Source: Asanoa siamensis (GTDB lineage Bacteria > Actinomycetota > Actinomycetes > Mycobacteriales > Micromonosporaceae). From it: a stretch of DNA of 64,000 nt. The stretch is from NCBI RefSeq assembly GCF_016862555.1, contig NZ_BONE01000009.1, positions 86,447-150,446 on the forward strand, written 5' to 3'. The position numbers and the translations under genes were made by a program. Below are positions 1 to 9,684 of the stretch, in pieces. Under the pieces are notes generated by a model. The model had not been told where the DNA came from and made no database searches. It saw only the letters and a program-made list of their open reading frames with translations. Every line of letters starts with the position of its first letter. The stretch's first letter is position 1.

Positions 1-557
1 CCTCCGGTGACCCGGCCGAGATGGCGGGCCTGAGCGAGCAGGACCTGGGCCGGCTCGGCGCGCTCAGCCGGTTCGCGGCCGAGGGTTCCGGCTACATGAA
101 GCTCCAGTCGACGCGCCCCAACACCGTCGCCTATGGACTGACCGACTCTCCCGTGGGGCAGCTCGCCTGGATCGTCGAGAAGTTCAAGGAGTGGACCGAC
201 TCCGAGAAGGCGCCCGAGGACGCGGTCGACCGGGACCACCTGCTGACCAATGTCATGATCTACTGGCTGACCGGCACGGCGGGCTCGACGGCCAACTTCT
301 ACTTCGACAACGCCGACGTGATGCCGACCGCGCCGACGCCGCCGCCCCCGCCGCCGGTGCTGCCGACGCCGTTCGGCGTGGCGGTCTACCCGCGAGACCC
401 GGCACCGCCGATCCGGTCCTTCGCCGACCGCGGCTTCTCCAACATCGTCCACTGGGCCGAGTACGACCGCGGCGGCCACTTCCCGGCGATGGAGGAGCCC
501 GACCTGTTCGTGGCGGACCTGCGCGCCTTCGGCCGCAAGCTACGCGGGCTCGGCTGA
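1..557 (+). CDS. Epoxide hydrolase, C-terminal part (gene starts before the window)
   Basis: An open frame runs in from the left edge (the frame is already open at base 3) and stops at 557, so only the last ~185 residues of an alpha/beta-hydrolase epoxide hydrolase of about 380 residues are present. The visible part has the lid-type segment DRDHLLTNVMIYWLTGT and, near the end, YDRGGHFPAMEEP, in which the His is the expected catalytic histidine; the nucleophile Asp must lie outside the window. Epoxide hydrolases of this type (SgcF/NcsF-like) open epoxides on enediyne cores, and the PKSE operon lies next to it on the opposite strand. Assignment to the family is firm; a role in the cluster is inferred from position. 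Confidence 0.85.
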   Translation, partial: SGDPAEMAGLSEQDLGRLGALSRFAAEGSGYMKLQSTRPNTVAYGLTDSPVGQLAWIVEKFKEWTDSEKAPEDAVDRDHLLTNVMIYWLTGTAGSTANFYFDNADVMPTAPTPPPPPPVLPTPFGVAVYPRDPAPPIRSFADRGFSNIVHWAEYDRGGHFPAMEEPDLFVADLRAFGRKLRGLG

Positions 558-567
558 ACGACGGCAC

Positions 568-608
568 GAGAAGGGGCCCCTGGTCGTCGACCAGGGGCCC
601 CCGTTCTC
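568..608. terminator. Bidirectional terminator between convergent genes
   Basis: A GC-rich inverted repeat with arms at 573-586 and 588-601 sits between the convergent epoxide hydrolase and methyltransferase stops and is followed by a T-rich stretch (gttctcttt). The effective loop is about 5 bases (cgtcg). Confidence 0.75.
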
Positions 609-610
609 TT

Positions 611-1582
611 TCAGGCGGCAAGCTCCACGATGGACATGTAACGGCCCACCGGCGTGACCGAGCGCGTCGCGAGACCGGCCCGCCCGGCCAGGACGTCGAT
701 CTCGTCGAGCCCACGCTCACGGCCCGCGTAGTAGGTCAGCATCCGCAGGTCCATGCCCGTGTTGACCGCGCCGGCCGCCTCCACGACCAGCACCACGCCG
801 GTGTCCCCGGCCGCCTCGCCGCAGCGGCGCAGGATCGCGGTCGCCCGCTCGTCGTCCCAGTCGTGGATGATCGCGGAGAGCAGGTAGCCGCCGGCGCCGG
901 CCGGGAGCGGGTCGAAGAAGCTGCCCTCGACCACCGCGGCCCGGTCGGCCAGGTCGCCGTCGAGCAGCCGTGCGCGGGCCGCCGCGGCCGGGCCGGGCAG
1001 GTCGACCACCGTCCCCGTCAGCGTGGGATGGGCGGTCAGCAGCACCTCCAGCAGCGTGCCGCTCCCGCCGCCCACGTCGACGACGCTGCCCAGCGCCGCC
1101 CAGTCGTACGCGTCGGCGATGCCGCCGTTGTCGAGGCTGATGTGGTGGCCCATCAACGCGTCGAACATCGCCGAGTGGGCCGGGTCGGCCGCGACGTCGG
1201 CCCAGAACGGTCGCCCGTAGCGCACCGGGTAGGCGGGCTCACCGGTGCGCACGGTGTGCAGCAGGTCGACGAAGGCCAGGTCGCCCTTGCCGACCCCGCC
1301 CTCGATGTCGAGCCACGCCCGCCGCCCGCCCGGATGGTCGTCGCGCATCTGCTCGCCCAGCGCCGTGAGCGTGTGGTGGCCGGCCTCGTCCACGGTGAGC
1401 AGGCCGACCACCACCAGATGCCGGAGCACCCGCCCCAGCGCGTCGGCGTGCACCCCCGCCGCCGCGGCGATCGCGGCGGCGGTGTCCCGGCCGGCGGCCA
1501 CGTGGTCGGCCACCCGCAGGGTCGCCGCCACCCGGATCGCCATCGGCGTCGCGAGGTCGGCCAGTGCCCGCAGCCCCGTCAC
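611..1582 (-). CDS. SAM-dependent O-methyltransferase
   Basis: A 323-residue small-molecule O-methyltransferase with an N-terminal winged-helix dimerisation region (about residues 1-100) and a Rossmann SAM domain; the SAM motif I VVDVGGGSGTLL is clear, followed by the acidic VVDLPG and the catalytic-region HDWDDERA. This layout matches the family of plant and polyketide O-methyltransferases that includes enediyne naphthoate methyltransferases such as NcsB1. The GTG start overlaps the P450 stop (GTGA at 1579-1582), so the two are translationally coupled as the last genes of the PKSE operon. The substrate is not shown by the sequence; a hydroxyl on the enediyne core or an attached aromatic unit is the natural guess. 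Confidence 0.88.
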   Translation of the reverse strand: MTGLRALADLATPMAIRVAATLRVADHVAAGRDTAAAIAAAAGVHADALGRVLRHLVVVGLLTVDEAGHHTLTALGEQMRDDHPGGRRAWLDIEGGVGKGDLAFVDLLHTVRTGEPAYPVRYGRPFWADVAADPAHSAMFDALMGHHISLDNGGIADAYDWAALGSVVDVGGGSGTLLEVLLTAHPTLTGTVVDLPGPAAAARARLLDGDLADRAAVVEGSFFDPLPAGAGGYLLSAIIHDWDDERATAILRRCGEAAGDTGVVLVVEAAGAVNTGMDLRMLTYYAGRERGLDEIDVLAGRAGLATRSVTPVGRYMSIVELAA

Positions 1583-2928
1583 GCCGGGTGCACCGTCATC
1601 GGCAGGCCACCGCGCACCCGCAGCGACAGCATCGGCTCGGGGACCGCGCGATAGCCCGGCGGCTTGGCCAGGCGCAACTCGCGCGCGACCATCGCGATGA
1701 CGAACGTGGCCTCCATCAGACCCAGGTTGTTGCCGACGCAGAACCTCGGCCCCGCCCCGAACGGGATGTACGCGTACCGGGGCCGGGACGCCGCACCGTC
1801 CTTGCGGAACCGCTCGGGCGAGAACCGCTCCGGATCCGGCCAGAACTCCGGGTTGCGATGCAGCGTGTACGGGCAGATCAGCACGTCGACGCCCGCCGGC
1901 ACCGCGTACCCGCCGATGGTGTCGGGTGCCTGCGGGATGCGCGAGAGCATCCAGACCGGCGGATAGAGGCGCATGGCCTCCTCGATGACCATCGACGTGT
2001 ACGGCAACCGGTGCAGGTCCGCGTAGGTCGGCAACCGGTCCCCCAGCGCGCCGACGGCCTCGTCGTGCAGCCGCCGCCACACCTCCGGATGCTCGTCGAT
2101 CAGGTGGAACGCCCAACTCAGCGTGCTCGCCGTGGTCTCGTGCCCGGCCAGGCAGAGCGTGATCAGCTCGTCCCGCATCCGCTGGCGGCCGACCGCCGGG
2201 TCGCTCTCGGCCGTGGTCGACTGGATCAGCCGGCTCAGCGCGTCGTCGCCGCCCGGCCGCTCACCACGGTCGGCGACCAGCCGGTCGACCACCGTCTGCA
2301 GGTGCCGCCGCGCCCTGCGGAACCGGAGTTGGCGCGGCAGCGGCAGCCACATCGGCACGGCGCTCATCGTGACCATCTCGAACATCGCCTGGTCCTGCAT
2401 GGCCTCGAACGAGCCGCCGATGTCGCCGAGACCGGCCAGGTCCGCGTCGAGCAGGGTGCGGCCGAGCACACCGAGGGTGAGCCCGGTCGCGGCGCCGGCC
2501 ACGTCGACCGGGTCACCGCCGATCCGCGCCCGCAGACCGGCGACGAACCGGGCCGCCTCCTGCGCGACCACGTCGGCCTGCCGGGCGATCCGCTTCGGCG
2601 AGAACACCGGCTGGATCACCCGCCGCTGCTTGCGCCACAGGTCGCCCTCGCTGGTCAGCAGCCCGTCGCCGAGCGCCCGCTTGGCCTGGGCCAGCCCGAC
2701 GCCCTTGTGGTAGTTCTCGGGGTTGTCGGCCAGCACGTGCTTGGCGTGGTCGGGATGGTTGAAGAAGAACAGCACCTTGGGCCCGATGGCGATCCGCGCG
2801 GCGTCGCCGAACGTGGCCGCGGCCGACGACATCAGGCCGAGCCGGTCCTTGTTGAGCTTCCGCAGCAGGCCGGGTGCCGCCCAGAAGGGCGGCCCGGGCG
2901 GCACCCGGCGCGTCTCGGCCAGCGTCAC
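1579..2928 (-). CDS. Cytochrome P450
   Basis: A 449-residue P450 with all diagnostic elements: the I-helix AGHETTAS, the K-helix EEAMRLYPP (ExxR) and the heme loop FGAGPRFCVGN with Cys397 as the thiolate ligand. The N-terminus begins directly with the proline-rich VPPGPPFW and has no membrane anchor, as usual for soluble bacterial P450s, although the sequence resembles the CYP102/CYP4-like clade. The GTG start at 2928 overlaps the flavin reductase stop. It probably hydroxylates or epoxidises the enediyne or a peripheral group. No redox partner gene is visible here; the adjacent flavin reductase is of the HpaC type and is not a typical P450 partner. Confidence 0.93.
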   Translation of the reverse strand: MTLAETRRVPPGPPFWAAPGLLRKLNKDRLGLMSSAAATFGDAARIAIGPKVLFFFNHPDHAKHVLADNPENYHKGVGLAQAKRALGDGLLTSEGDLWRKQRRVIQPVFSPKRIARQADVVAQEAARFVAGLRARIGGDPVDVAGAATGLTLGVLGRTLLDADLAGLGDIGGSFEAMQDQAMFEMVTMSAVPMWLPLPRQLRFRRARRHLQTVVDRLVADRGERPGGDDALSRLIQSTTAESDPAVGRQRMRDELITLCLAGHETTASTLSWAFHLIDEHPEVWRRLHDEAVGALGDRLPTYADLHRLPYTSMVIEEAMRLYPPVWMLSRIPQAPDTIGGYAVPAGVDVLICPYTLHRNPEFWPDPERFSPERFRKDGAASRPRYAYIPFGAGPRFCVGNNLGLMEATFVIAMVARELRLAKPPGYRAVPEPMLSLRVRGGLPMTVHPA

Positions 2929-3476
2929 GTCGTCGCCTCGCTCGGCTCCGGCACGCGACCGATCTCGCTCACACCGCGGAAGTGGCCGTTGACGAAGACC
3001 AGCGAGTCGGCGTCGGCCTCCCAGCGCAGCGAGACGACGCTGCTGAGGAAGATCGTGTGGTCGCCGCCGTCGTACGTACGCCAGACCCGGCACTCGAAGT
3101 GGGCCACCGCGTCGTCGATCAGCGGTGCGCCGGTCACCTCACCGGGCGTCCACTCGATCTGGTCGAACTGGGCCAGGCCGAGCGGCCGCCACCGGTCGGC
3201 GAAGTGCCGCGCCACCTTCTCCTGCCGGTGCCCGAGCACCGAGATCCCCAGGCTGCCGGCCTCGGTGAGGATCCGGTGCATCACCGCGTCGCGGCTGACA
3301 CAGACCAGCACGAGCGGCGGATCGAGGGACACCGACGCGAACGAGTTGGCCGTCATCCCGTGCGGCGTGCCCGATCCGACGGTCACCACCGTCACCCCGG
3401 TGGCGAACGTCCCGAACGCCCGTCGCAACAACTTCGAACCTGCCAGCCCGCTCGGGGACTGGAAGTCGCCGTTCAT
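2925..3476 (-). CDS. Flavin reductase (HpaC/SgcE6-like)
   Basis: A 183-residue flavin reductase-domain protein. The N-terminal half has the FMN-binding pattern of the HpaC family (FATGVTVVTVG, GMTANSFASVSLDPPLVLVCV), and the C-terminal third has the conserved GDHTIFLSSV. Members use NAD(P)H to supply FADH2 or FMNH2 to a partner monooxygenase. SgcE6 of the C-1027 cluster is the closest functional precedent, where it serves the halogenase and hydroxylase; no partner flavin monooxygenase is in this window, so it should lie to the left or elsewhere. The start ATG overlaps the thioesterase stop (ATGA). Confidence 0.9.
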   Translation of the reverse strand: MNGDFQSPSGLAGSKLLRRAFGTFATGVTVVTVGSGTPHGMTANSFASVSLDPPLVLVCVSRDAVMHRILTEAGSLGISVLGHRQEKVARHFADRWRPLGLAQFDQIEWTPGEVTGAPLIDDAVAHFECRVWRTYDGGDHTIFLSSVVSLRWEADADSLVFVNGHFRGVSEIGRVPEPSEATT

Positions 3477-3913
3477 CTCGCCTCCCCTTGCGCGTAGGGC
3501 TGGAGGGCCCGCGCCAGTGCGTCCGGCACCCGGGCCGGGACCGTACGGTTGTTGGGTCCGCGCATGCACGCGACCCGCTGCCGGCCCCGGGCGACCAGCG
3601 TCTCGCCGCCGCCCGGGTCCAGCCGCACGTAGTCGAAGCCGAACTCGATCTGGGTCTGCGCCAACTCGACCAGCCGCATCCGCACCGACAGGTCGTCGAA
3701 CGCGGTGATCTCGGCGAAGAACTCGCAGTCGACCTTGAGCGTGAACAGCTTCAGGTCGCCTTGGAGGTCGCTGAGCACGTCGGGCGCCCGCTGCTTGAGG
3801 AACATCTCCCGGCACCGGCCCTGCCAGCGCAGGTAGTTGACGTAATAGACGTTGCCGACGATGTTGGTCTCCTCGAACCCGACCGTGTGCGGATACTCGA
3901 AGTACTTGCTCAT
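3473..3913 (-). CDS. Enediyne hotdog thioesterase (TebC/CalE7/DynE7/SgcE10 type)
   Basis: A 146-residue single-domain hotdog thioesterase, the usual size for the enediyne TebC family. The N-terminal FEETNIVGNVYYVNYLRWQG is the conserved helix-and-loop region of these enzymes, and FFAEITAFDDLSVRMRLVEL is typical of the beta-sheet core. These proteins hydrolyse the nascent linear polyene from PKSE. The gene is coupled to the PKSE stop by an ATGA overlap at 3910-3913, the standard arrangement in enediyne cassettes. Confidence in family and role is high because of both sequence and position. Confidence 0.95.
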   Translation of the reverse strand: MSKYFEYPHTVGFEETNIVGNVYYVNYLRWQGRCREMFLKQRAPDVLSDLQGDLKLFTLKVDCEFFAEITAFDDLSVRMRLVELAQTQIEFGFDYVRLDPGGGETLVARGRQRVACMRGPNNRTVPARVPDALARALQPYAQGEAR

Positions 3914-6900
3914 CGGCGGGACCACCCGTCCGTGAGCACCGCGGCCACGACCGGCTCGGCGGTGTCCCGCAGGCCGGTCACCAGCGTCGCGATCCGCAGC
4001 GTGCCGGAGGCGAGCGTCAGCCAGCCGTCGGGCCCGACCGCGGTGACCGTGAGTGGCGAGTGCACCGGCAACCCCACCTTGCGCAGGCACTCGATCGCCG
4101 ACCACACCCGGGTCGCCGCGGTGTCCCGCGCCTCGCCGGTGTCCTTCATGATCTGCCCCGCCAGCCCGTCGTGCGGGCCGAGCAGGCTCGCCCACGTCGC
4201 GTCGGTCCGCGCCGTCACCGGCTCCAGGTCGCAGCCGAGCGTGCCGTCACCACCGACGCAGAGCGTGACGCCGGCACCGTGCGCGACGGAGACCGCGCGC
4301 CCGTCGCCGACCTCCGGGCGGCCGTCGGGCCGACGCCGCAGCAGCACCGGCCCACCGAAGACGCGGCCGGCGGCGATCTCGGTCCGGCTGCGCCGGGTCG
4401 CGGCCGCCTCCGGCGGGACGTCCGCCTGGTCGGGCTCGACCGCCACGCCGATCCGCGCACCGAGCAGGTCGTCCAGCGACCGCTCGAGATACGTGCCGAG
4501 CAGCGGCGCGGGCCAGGGGCCGCGTCCGTCGCCCTTGCGGACCGCCTGCAACCGCAGGCCTTCCCAGCGCTCGACGACCTCGCCGCCGGGATTCCGGACG
4601 ACGATGTCGTACGTGTAGCTGTCGCCGTCCCGGGCCCGCTCCACCGCGGTGAACCGGGCCTCGCCCTTCTCCGCGAGCAGCGGACCGGCCGCCTGGACCC
4701 GCTCGATGCCCGCCGGCAGCAGGGTCGCGTGCGGCACGCAGACCTGGATGCCGTGCATGAGCGCGTCCCGCATGCCCGGGTCGCCGAGCAACAGGTCGCC
4801 CGCCAGGAAGCCGGCGAACCAGCCGTCGGCCGGCAGCGCGGCGACGTCTACGTCCACGTGCCGGGCGGCGACCCGGTGGTAGCCACGCAGGCGCTGGAAC
4901 CGCTCGCCCTGGAACAGGATGCCGCCGTACAGCTCGGCCGCCGGGTCGAGCGGCACCACGGGGAGCCCCTCGACCTGGTCGGGCGGACCGTCGGCGGCCG
5001 GCGGCACACCGAACCGCAGCCGGGCCCGGAAGTGGTCGACCGCGAAACCGGTGTCGGCGGCCCGGATCGCGACGTCGACCAGATCGTCGCCGGTGACGAC
5101 CGTCGCGATCCGGACCGTGACGCCACCGTCCGGCGGCACCACGATCGGCCGCAGGAACTCGACGTCCTCCATGGCCGGCGGACCGGCCCAACCCGTGAGC
5201 GCGGTGGCCACCTGGGCCATCGCCTCCATCCCGAACACCGCCGGGAACAGCAGGTTGCCGTCGAGCAGGTGGTCGGCCAGGTAGGGGTCGGTGCCGGCGT
5301 TCAGCTCGACCTCGCTGACCAGCTCGACGCCGTGGTAGTGGACCAGCGGCGTCCCGACGAACCGCAGGAGCGGCAGCGTCGGCGTGTCCCGGCGGACCGT
5401 GTCGATCCCCTCGGTGCGGCCGCTGACCACCACGACCGGCGGCGCGTCGGGGTCGGCGAGCAACCGGCGCAGCAGCCGGACGCCCTCGTCGGGCGAGATC
5501 GGCACGATGCCCTCGCGCTGGAGGGTCTCGACGACCGAGAGCCGCTCGCCCATGCCGACCCCGGACCAGACCGACCACTCCAGACAGAGCGTGCGACAGT
5601 CCGGGTACGCGGCCGCGAAGGCAGCGGTCCGGTCGGCGAGCCAGTCGTTGGCCGTCGAGTAGTGCGCCTCGCCGCGCAGGCCGGCCCGGCCGATGATGCT
5701 GCCGAACGTGACCAGCAGCTTGAGCGCGCTCCGGTCGACCGCCGCCAGCACCGCGGTCAGGCCGTCGAGCTTGGGCGCGAAGGTCGTCCGGAACGCCTCG
5801 GCGTCGAGATTGGACAGTGCCCGCGGCTCGTTGCGACCGGCGCCGTGCAGCACCGCGGTCACCGGCCCGAGCTCGGCGCGCACGGTGTCGACCGCCGCAC
5901 CGACCTGTGCCGCGTCGGTGACGTCGGCCCGCACGTAACGCACCCGTACCCCCGCGGCCGTCATCCTTTCCAGGTTGGCCGCCAGCTCCGCGTCGGCACC
6001 GGGTTCGCTGCGACCGAGCAGGGCCAGCGCCGCCCCGGTGTCCCGCGCCACGGCCAGCGCGCACTCGGCCGTGATGCCCTTGCCGCCACCGGTCACGAGC
6101 AGCACGTCGGTGGCGTCCAACGGCGCGCTGTGCCGGGCCGGCGCCAGCGGCATGGGCCGCAGGGTCGGCACTCCGCGTACGCCGTCGGTGTCGTAGTGCA
6201 CCTCGCTGAAGCCGGACGTGGCGGCCACCTCGGCGACCACCGTGCCCGGGTCCACCGAGCCGTCCGGGACCCGGATGACGGTCGTGCGGATCCGCGGGTT
6301 CTCCAGGCGGAGCGACTTGGCCAGGCCGGCCGCTCCCGTGCCGCGCTGGACGACCACGAACCGGTCGCACCGCACATCGGCGACGGCCGCCTGGCCGCCG
6401 TCGAGCGCCAGCGCCAGGTCGGCCTCCGTGCACTCGGCCGGCAGGATCACCAGCACGCCGCCGCCCACGCCGCCGTTCTCCAGCGCGTGCCGCAACGGCT
6501 CGGCGAGCAGGTCGTCGGCGCGCGACCAGACCCGCCACGGCTCGTCGGTCTCGGCCTCACCCCGCGGCGGCAGGGGCAGCGGGTCGAGGTCGACGGAGAA
6601 CGCCCGCGACCAGGCGGCCGCACCGGCGACCGCCATGGCCGCCGGCGCCCTGTCCCCGGCCGTGTCGGCCAGTTCTTCCAGCGCCTGGGCGAGCTCCACC
6701 ACGGTCGCGACCGCGAAGTTGGTCGGCGTCTGGGTGCTGGGGATCGAGAGCATCTGGGCGGCCTGGTTGACCACCTGACCCACGGTGATCGAGCTGAGGT
6801 GCAGCTCGTCCAGCAGGGTGCTCTCGTCCCGGACCATCTCGATCGGCAACTCGGCCCGCTCGGCGACGAGCCGGCGGAGCAGTTCGAGCGGCGGTTCGCC

Positions 6901-9684
6901 GGCGGCGACCTCGACGGTCTCCGCGGCGGCCGGCTTCGTGGCCGGGGACCGCACCTCGAGTGCCGGCGCCGCCTCGCAAGGGCTCGCGAAGAAGGAGAAC
7001 TCGGCGCCGACCCGCAGCGGCCGGACCAGCCGGCCGTGGAACAGCGCCTCGTCGACCCGGCAGGCACCGATGACGTACGCGGCACCGACCGCGTTGAGCA
7101 GCCCGCTGACCGACTCGTCGTCGGTGTCCAGGGACACCGCCGGCACCCCTGTCCCGGCGGCCAGCGGACCCAGCACCCGGCCGGGACCGACCTCGATGAA
7201 CAGGTCCACCTCCGCGGCCGCCCGCTCGACGGCCTGGCTGAACAGCACCGGCTCGGTGATCTGGCGGCGCAGCAGGTCCGGCACGTCGGTGTCGGGCGCC
7301 AGCACGGCGCCGGTCACCGTCGAGAAGACCCGCCGCTGCGGCGATCCGATGGCCTCGCCCGCCAGCCGCGCACCGAACGCGTCGGCCGCGGGCGCGACCA
7401 ACGGCGAGTGGAAGGCGTGGGAGACGCGCAGCGGCGTCGCGGCGAGGCCCGCCTCGCCGGCCCGCCGGCCGACCACCTCGACGGCCTCGGCCGTGCCGGC
7501 CACCACCGTCTGCTGTGGACCGTTGTAGCCGCCGATCACGACCGGCAGGCCGGCGAGCAACGGGACGACGGCCTCCGGGGACGCCGCGATGCTCGCCATC
7601 GTGCCCGACGAGCTGTGCTCGGCCATCGTCCGCCCGCGCACCTCGGCGGTGCGCAGCAGCGTGTCCTCGTCGAGCGCACCGGCCCAGTGCAGCGCGGAGA
7701 TCTCGCCGAGGCTGTGCCCGACCGCCACGGTCGCCTCGATGCCCAGCGCCGACAGCACGCGGAGCCCGGCCATCGAGCCGGTCACGATGCGCGGCTGGGC
7801 GACCGAGGTGGCCACCATGTCGCCCGAGGTCGGCAGTGCGGCCCTGGTCCACACCTCGTCGACCTCGGCGAACCGGCGGCGCAGCGCGCCGCCGCCGGTG
7901 CCCCGGCCCGAGCCCTGGCCCGGGAACAGGTAGCCGATCCGGCCCGGGCCGCTGGCGTGGCCGAGGAAGCACCGCTCGTCGGCGCTGACCAGACTGGTCT
8001 CGCCGGCGTCCAGCGCGTCGCGGATCCGGTGCAGCCGGGCCACGGCGTCGTCGGGCGACGACACCACGACCGCCGCCCGGAAGGGCAGGTCGCGCAGGTC
8101 GCCGTGCAGGGTCGCGGCGAGGTCGGAGAGCTGGGCGTACGCGACCGTGGCCACGAACTCGGCCAGCCGCTCCAGCCGCTCGCGCAGCTCCGCCGGCGAC
8201 TCGCCGTCGACGAGCAGCAGCTCCACGTCCTGGCCGGAGGACGCCAGCCGCTCGGTGCGGCCGTCGAGACCCCGCCGCTTGCGGGGCGCGACGCCCTCCA
8301 GGACCACGTGCGTGTTGATCCCGCCGAAGCCCATCGCCGTGATGCCGGCCCGCACAGCGGGCAGGTCGGGCCAGGGCTCGGCCCGGCGCAGCACGCGCAG
8401 CGCCGGCCGCTCGTCGCCGTCGTCGCTGAGCAGCTCGTGCGGCGCGACACAGCCGATCGCCGGGGGCAGCACCTGGTGGTGCACCGCCAGCGACGCCTTG
8501 ATCAGCCCGGCCACGCCGGCCGCGGCCTTGGTGTGGCCGATCATCCCCTTGATCGAGCCGATGGCGGCCGGCGCCGAGTTCGGGTCGGCCGCCCGGCGGG
8601 CCAGGGACAGCGCGGTGAGCTCGGTGGCGTCACCGACCCGGGTGCCGGTGCCGTGCCCCTCGAACAGGCCGATGCTGTCGATCCCGAAGCCGGCCCGCTC
8701 GTAGGCCCGGTCCAGCGCGAGCTGGTAGCCGCTGACCTCGGGCCGGGTGATGCCGCCCTTGCCGTCGGAGGAGATGCCCCAACCGGCGACGGTGGCGTAG
8801 ACGCGATGGCCGGCCGCGCGCGCCTCGTCCTCGCGCATCAGCACCACCATCCCGCATCCCTCGCCCGGCCAGAAGCCGTTGGAGCCACGGTCGTAGACGC
8901 GCATCTCGCCGGTGGCCAGCGCGCCGGTCTTGGCGAAACCGATGATCTCGAACGGGTCGATCGACAGGTCGACGCCGCCGGCGACGGCCACGTCGACGTC
9001 GCCGTCGAGCAGCGTCTTGCTCGCCGTGGCCACCGAGAGCAGCGACGACGAGCAGGCGCCGTCGACCGTGTAACCGCCGCCCTTGAGGTCGAAGTGGTTG
9101 CAGATCCGGCCCGCGATCGTGTTGGAGAGCCCACCGGCCAGCGAGTCCTCGTCGACCGCCGGGAACGGGCTCTTGAAGGTGGCCTCGAACGAGTCGAGGA
9201 AGCCGACCAACTGGTCGTCGTCCCAGTCCTGCTCCTTGAGCGCCGCGGCCACCATCCGGCGGACGAACGGCCACCGCAGGCGCAACTGGTTGGCCCGGGC
9301 GAACTCGCCGGTGAGCGTGTTGCCCACGACCACCGCGGTGCGCTCGCGGGGCAGCCCTTCGCCCATCGGGAACCCGGCGTCGCCCAGGGCCTGCGCCGCG
9401 ACATCGAGCGCGAGCCAGTGGGTCAGGTCCGTCGAACGGTAGGTGCTCCCGGCGATCTTGTAGGCGATCCGGTCGAACTGGTAGCCCTCGATCACGGCGG
9501 CGTTGCGCGCGTAGAACTTGTCCGGGGCGGCCGGGTCCGGGTCCCAGTAGTCGTCGAGCCGCATCCGCTCGTCGGGCAGGCGCCGGAAGGCCCGGCGCCC
9601 GGCGACGGCGTTCTCCCACAGCTCGCGGGGTGAGGTGGCGTCCGGATAGCGGCAGGCCATCCCGACGATCGCGACACGGGTCAT
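3910..9684 (-). CDS. pksE: Enediyne polyketide synthase (PKSE)
   Basis: A 1924-residue iterative type I polyketide synthase with the enediyne-specific order KS-AT-ACP-KR-DH-PPTase. Ketosynthase: active-site Cys211 in VDGACSSSLL, with EGHGTGT and GHTKAAAG histidine motifs. Acyltransferase: Ser658 in GHSLGE. ACP: first serine of LHLSSITVGQ at residue 964, the attachment-site pattern of enediyne ACPs. Ketoreductase: nucleotide loop TGGGKGI near residue 1199. Dehydratase: His1472 in LADHLLDG. C-terminal phosphopantetheinyl transferase: CDLEPV with Asp1819 and WSAIECLRK, allowing self-activation. It makes the polyene precursor of the enediyne core. The ATG at 9684 has AAGGAGG ten bases upstream. 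Whether the product is 9- or 10-membered cannot be decided from this protein by eye. Confidence 0.98.
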   Translation of the reverse strand: MTRVAIVGMACRYPDATSPRELWENAVAGRRAFRRLPDERMRLDDYWDPDPAAPDKFYARNAAVIEGYQFDRIAYKIAGSTYRSTDLTHWLALDVAAQALGDAGFPMGEGLPRERTAVVVGNTLTGEFARANQLRLRWPFVRRMVAAALKEQDWDDDQLVGFLDSFEATFKSPFPAVDEDSLAGGLSNTIAGRICNHFDLKGGGYTVDGACSSSLLSVATASKTLLDGDVDVAVAGGVDLSIDPFEIIGFAKTGALATGEMRVYDRGSNGFWPGEGCGMVVLMREDEARAAGHRVYATVAGWGISSDGKGGITRPEVSGYQLALDRAYERAGFGIDSIGLFEGHGTGTRVGDATELTALSLARRAADPNSAPAAIGSIKGMIGHTKAAAGVAGLIKASLAVHHQVLPPAIGCVAPHELLSDDGDERPALRVLRRAEPWPDLPAVRAGITAMGFGGINTHVVLEGVAPRKRRGLDGRTERLASSGQDVELLLVDGESPAELRERLERLAEFVATVAYAQLSDLAATLHGDLRDLPFRAAVVVSSPDDAVARLHRIRDALDAGETSLVSADERCFLGHASGPGRIGYLFPGQGSGRGTGGGALRRRFAEVDEVWTRAALPTSGDMVATSVAQPRIVTGSMAGLRVLSALGIEATVAVGHSLGEISALHWAGALDEDTLLRTAEVRGRTMAEHSSSGTMASIAASPEAVVPLLAGLPVVIGGYNGPQQTVVAGTAEAVEVVGRRAGEAGLAATPLRVSHAFHSPLVAPAADAFGARLAGEAIGSPQRRVFSTVTGAVLAPDTDVPDLLRRQITEPVLFSQAVERAAAEVDLFIEVGPGRVLGPLAAGTGVPAVSLDTDDESVSGLLNAVGAAYVIGACRVDEALFHGRLVRPLRVGAEFSFFASPCEAAPALEVRSPATKPAAAETVEVAAGEPPLELLRRLVAERAELPIEMVRDESTLLDELHLSSITVGQVVNQAAQMLSIPSTQTPTNFAVATVVELAQALEELADTAGDRAPAAMAVAGAAAWSRAFSVDLDPLPLPPRGEAETDEPWRVWSRADDLLAEPLRHALENGGVGGGVLVILPAECTEADLALALDGGQAAVADVRCDRFVVVQRGTGAAGLAKSLRLENPRIRTTVIRVPDGSVDPGTVVAEVAATSGFSEVHYDTDGVRGVPTLRPMPLAPARHSAPLDATDVLLVTGGGKGITAECALAVARDTGAALALLGRSEPGADAELAANLERMTAAGVRVRYVRADVTDAAQVGAAVDTVRAELGPVTAVLHGAGRNEPRALSNLDAEAFRTTFAPKLDGLTAVLAAVDRSALKLLVTFGSIIGRAGLRGEAHYSTANDWLADRTAAFAAAYPDCRTLCLEWSVWSGVGMGERLSVVETLQREGIVPISPDEGVRLLRRLLADPDAPPVVVVSGRTEGIDTVRRDTPTLPLLRFVGTPLVHYHGVELVSEVELNAGTDPYLADHLLDGNLLFPAVFGMEAMAQVATALTGWAGPPAMEDVEFLRPIVVPPDGGVTVRIATVVTGDDLVDVAIRAADTGFAVDHFRARLRFGVPPAADGPPDQVEGLPVVPLDPAAELYGGILFQGERFQRLRGYHRVAARHVDVDVAALPADGWFAGFLAGDLLLGDPGMRDALMHGIQVCVPHATLLPAGIERVQAAGPLLAEKGEARFTAVERARDGDSYTYDIVVRNPGGEVVERWEGLRLQAVRKGDGRGPWPAPLLGTYLERSLDDLLGARIGVAVEPDQADVPPEAAATRRSRTEIAAGRVFGGPVLLRRRPDGRPEVGDGRAVSVAHGAGVTLCVGGDGTLGCDLEPVTARTDATWASLLGPHDGLAGQIMKDTGEARDTAATRVWSAIECLRKVGLPVHSPLTVTAVGPDGWLTLASGTLRIATLVTGLRDTAEPVVAAVLTDGWSRR

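Noticed and set aside
4060..9633. Very long plus-strand open frame (about 1857 codons) opposite PKSE
   Set aside because: It is the GC-driven shadow of the PKSE gene: its translation is low-complexity Arg/Gly/Pro/His-rich with no domain, while the minus strand reads a complete PKS.
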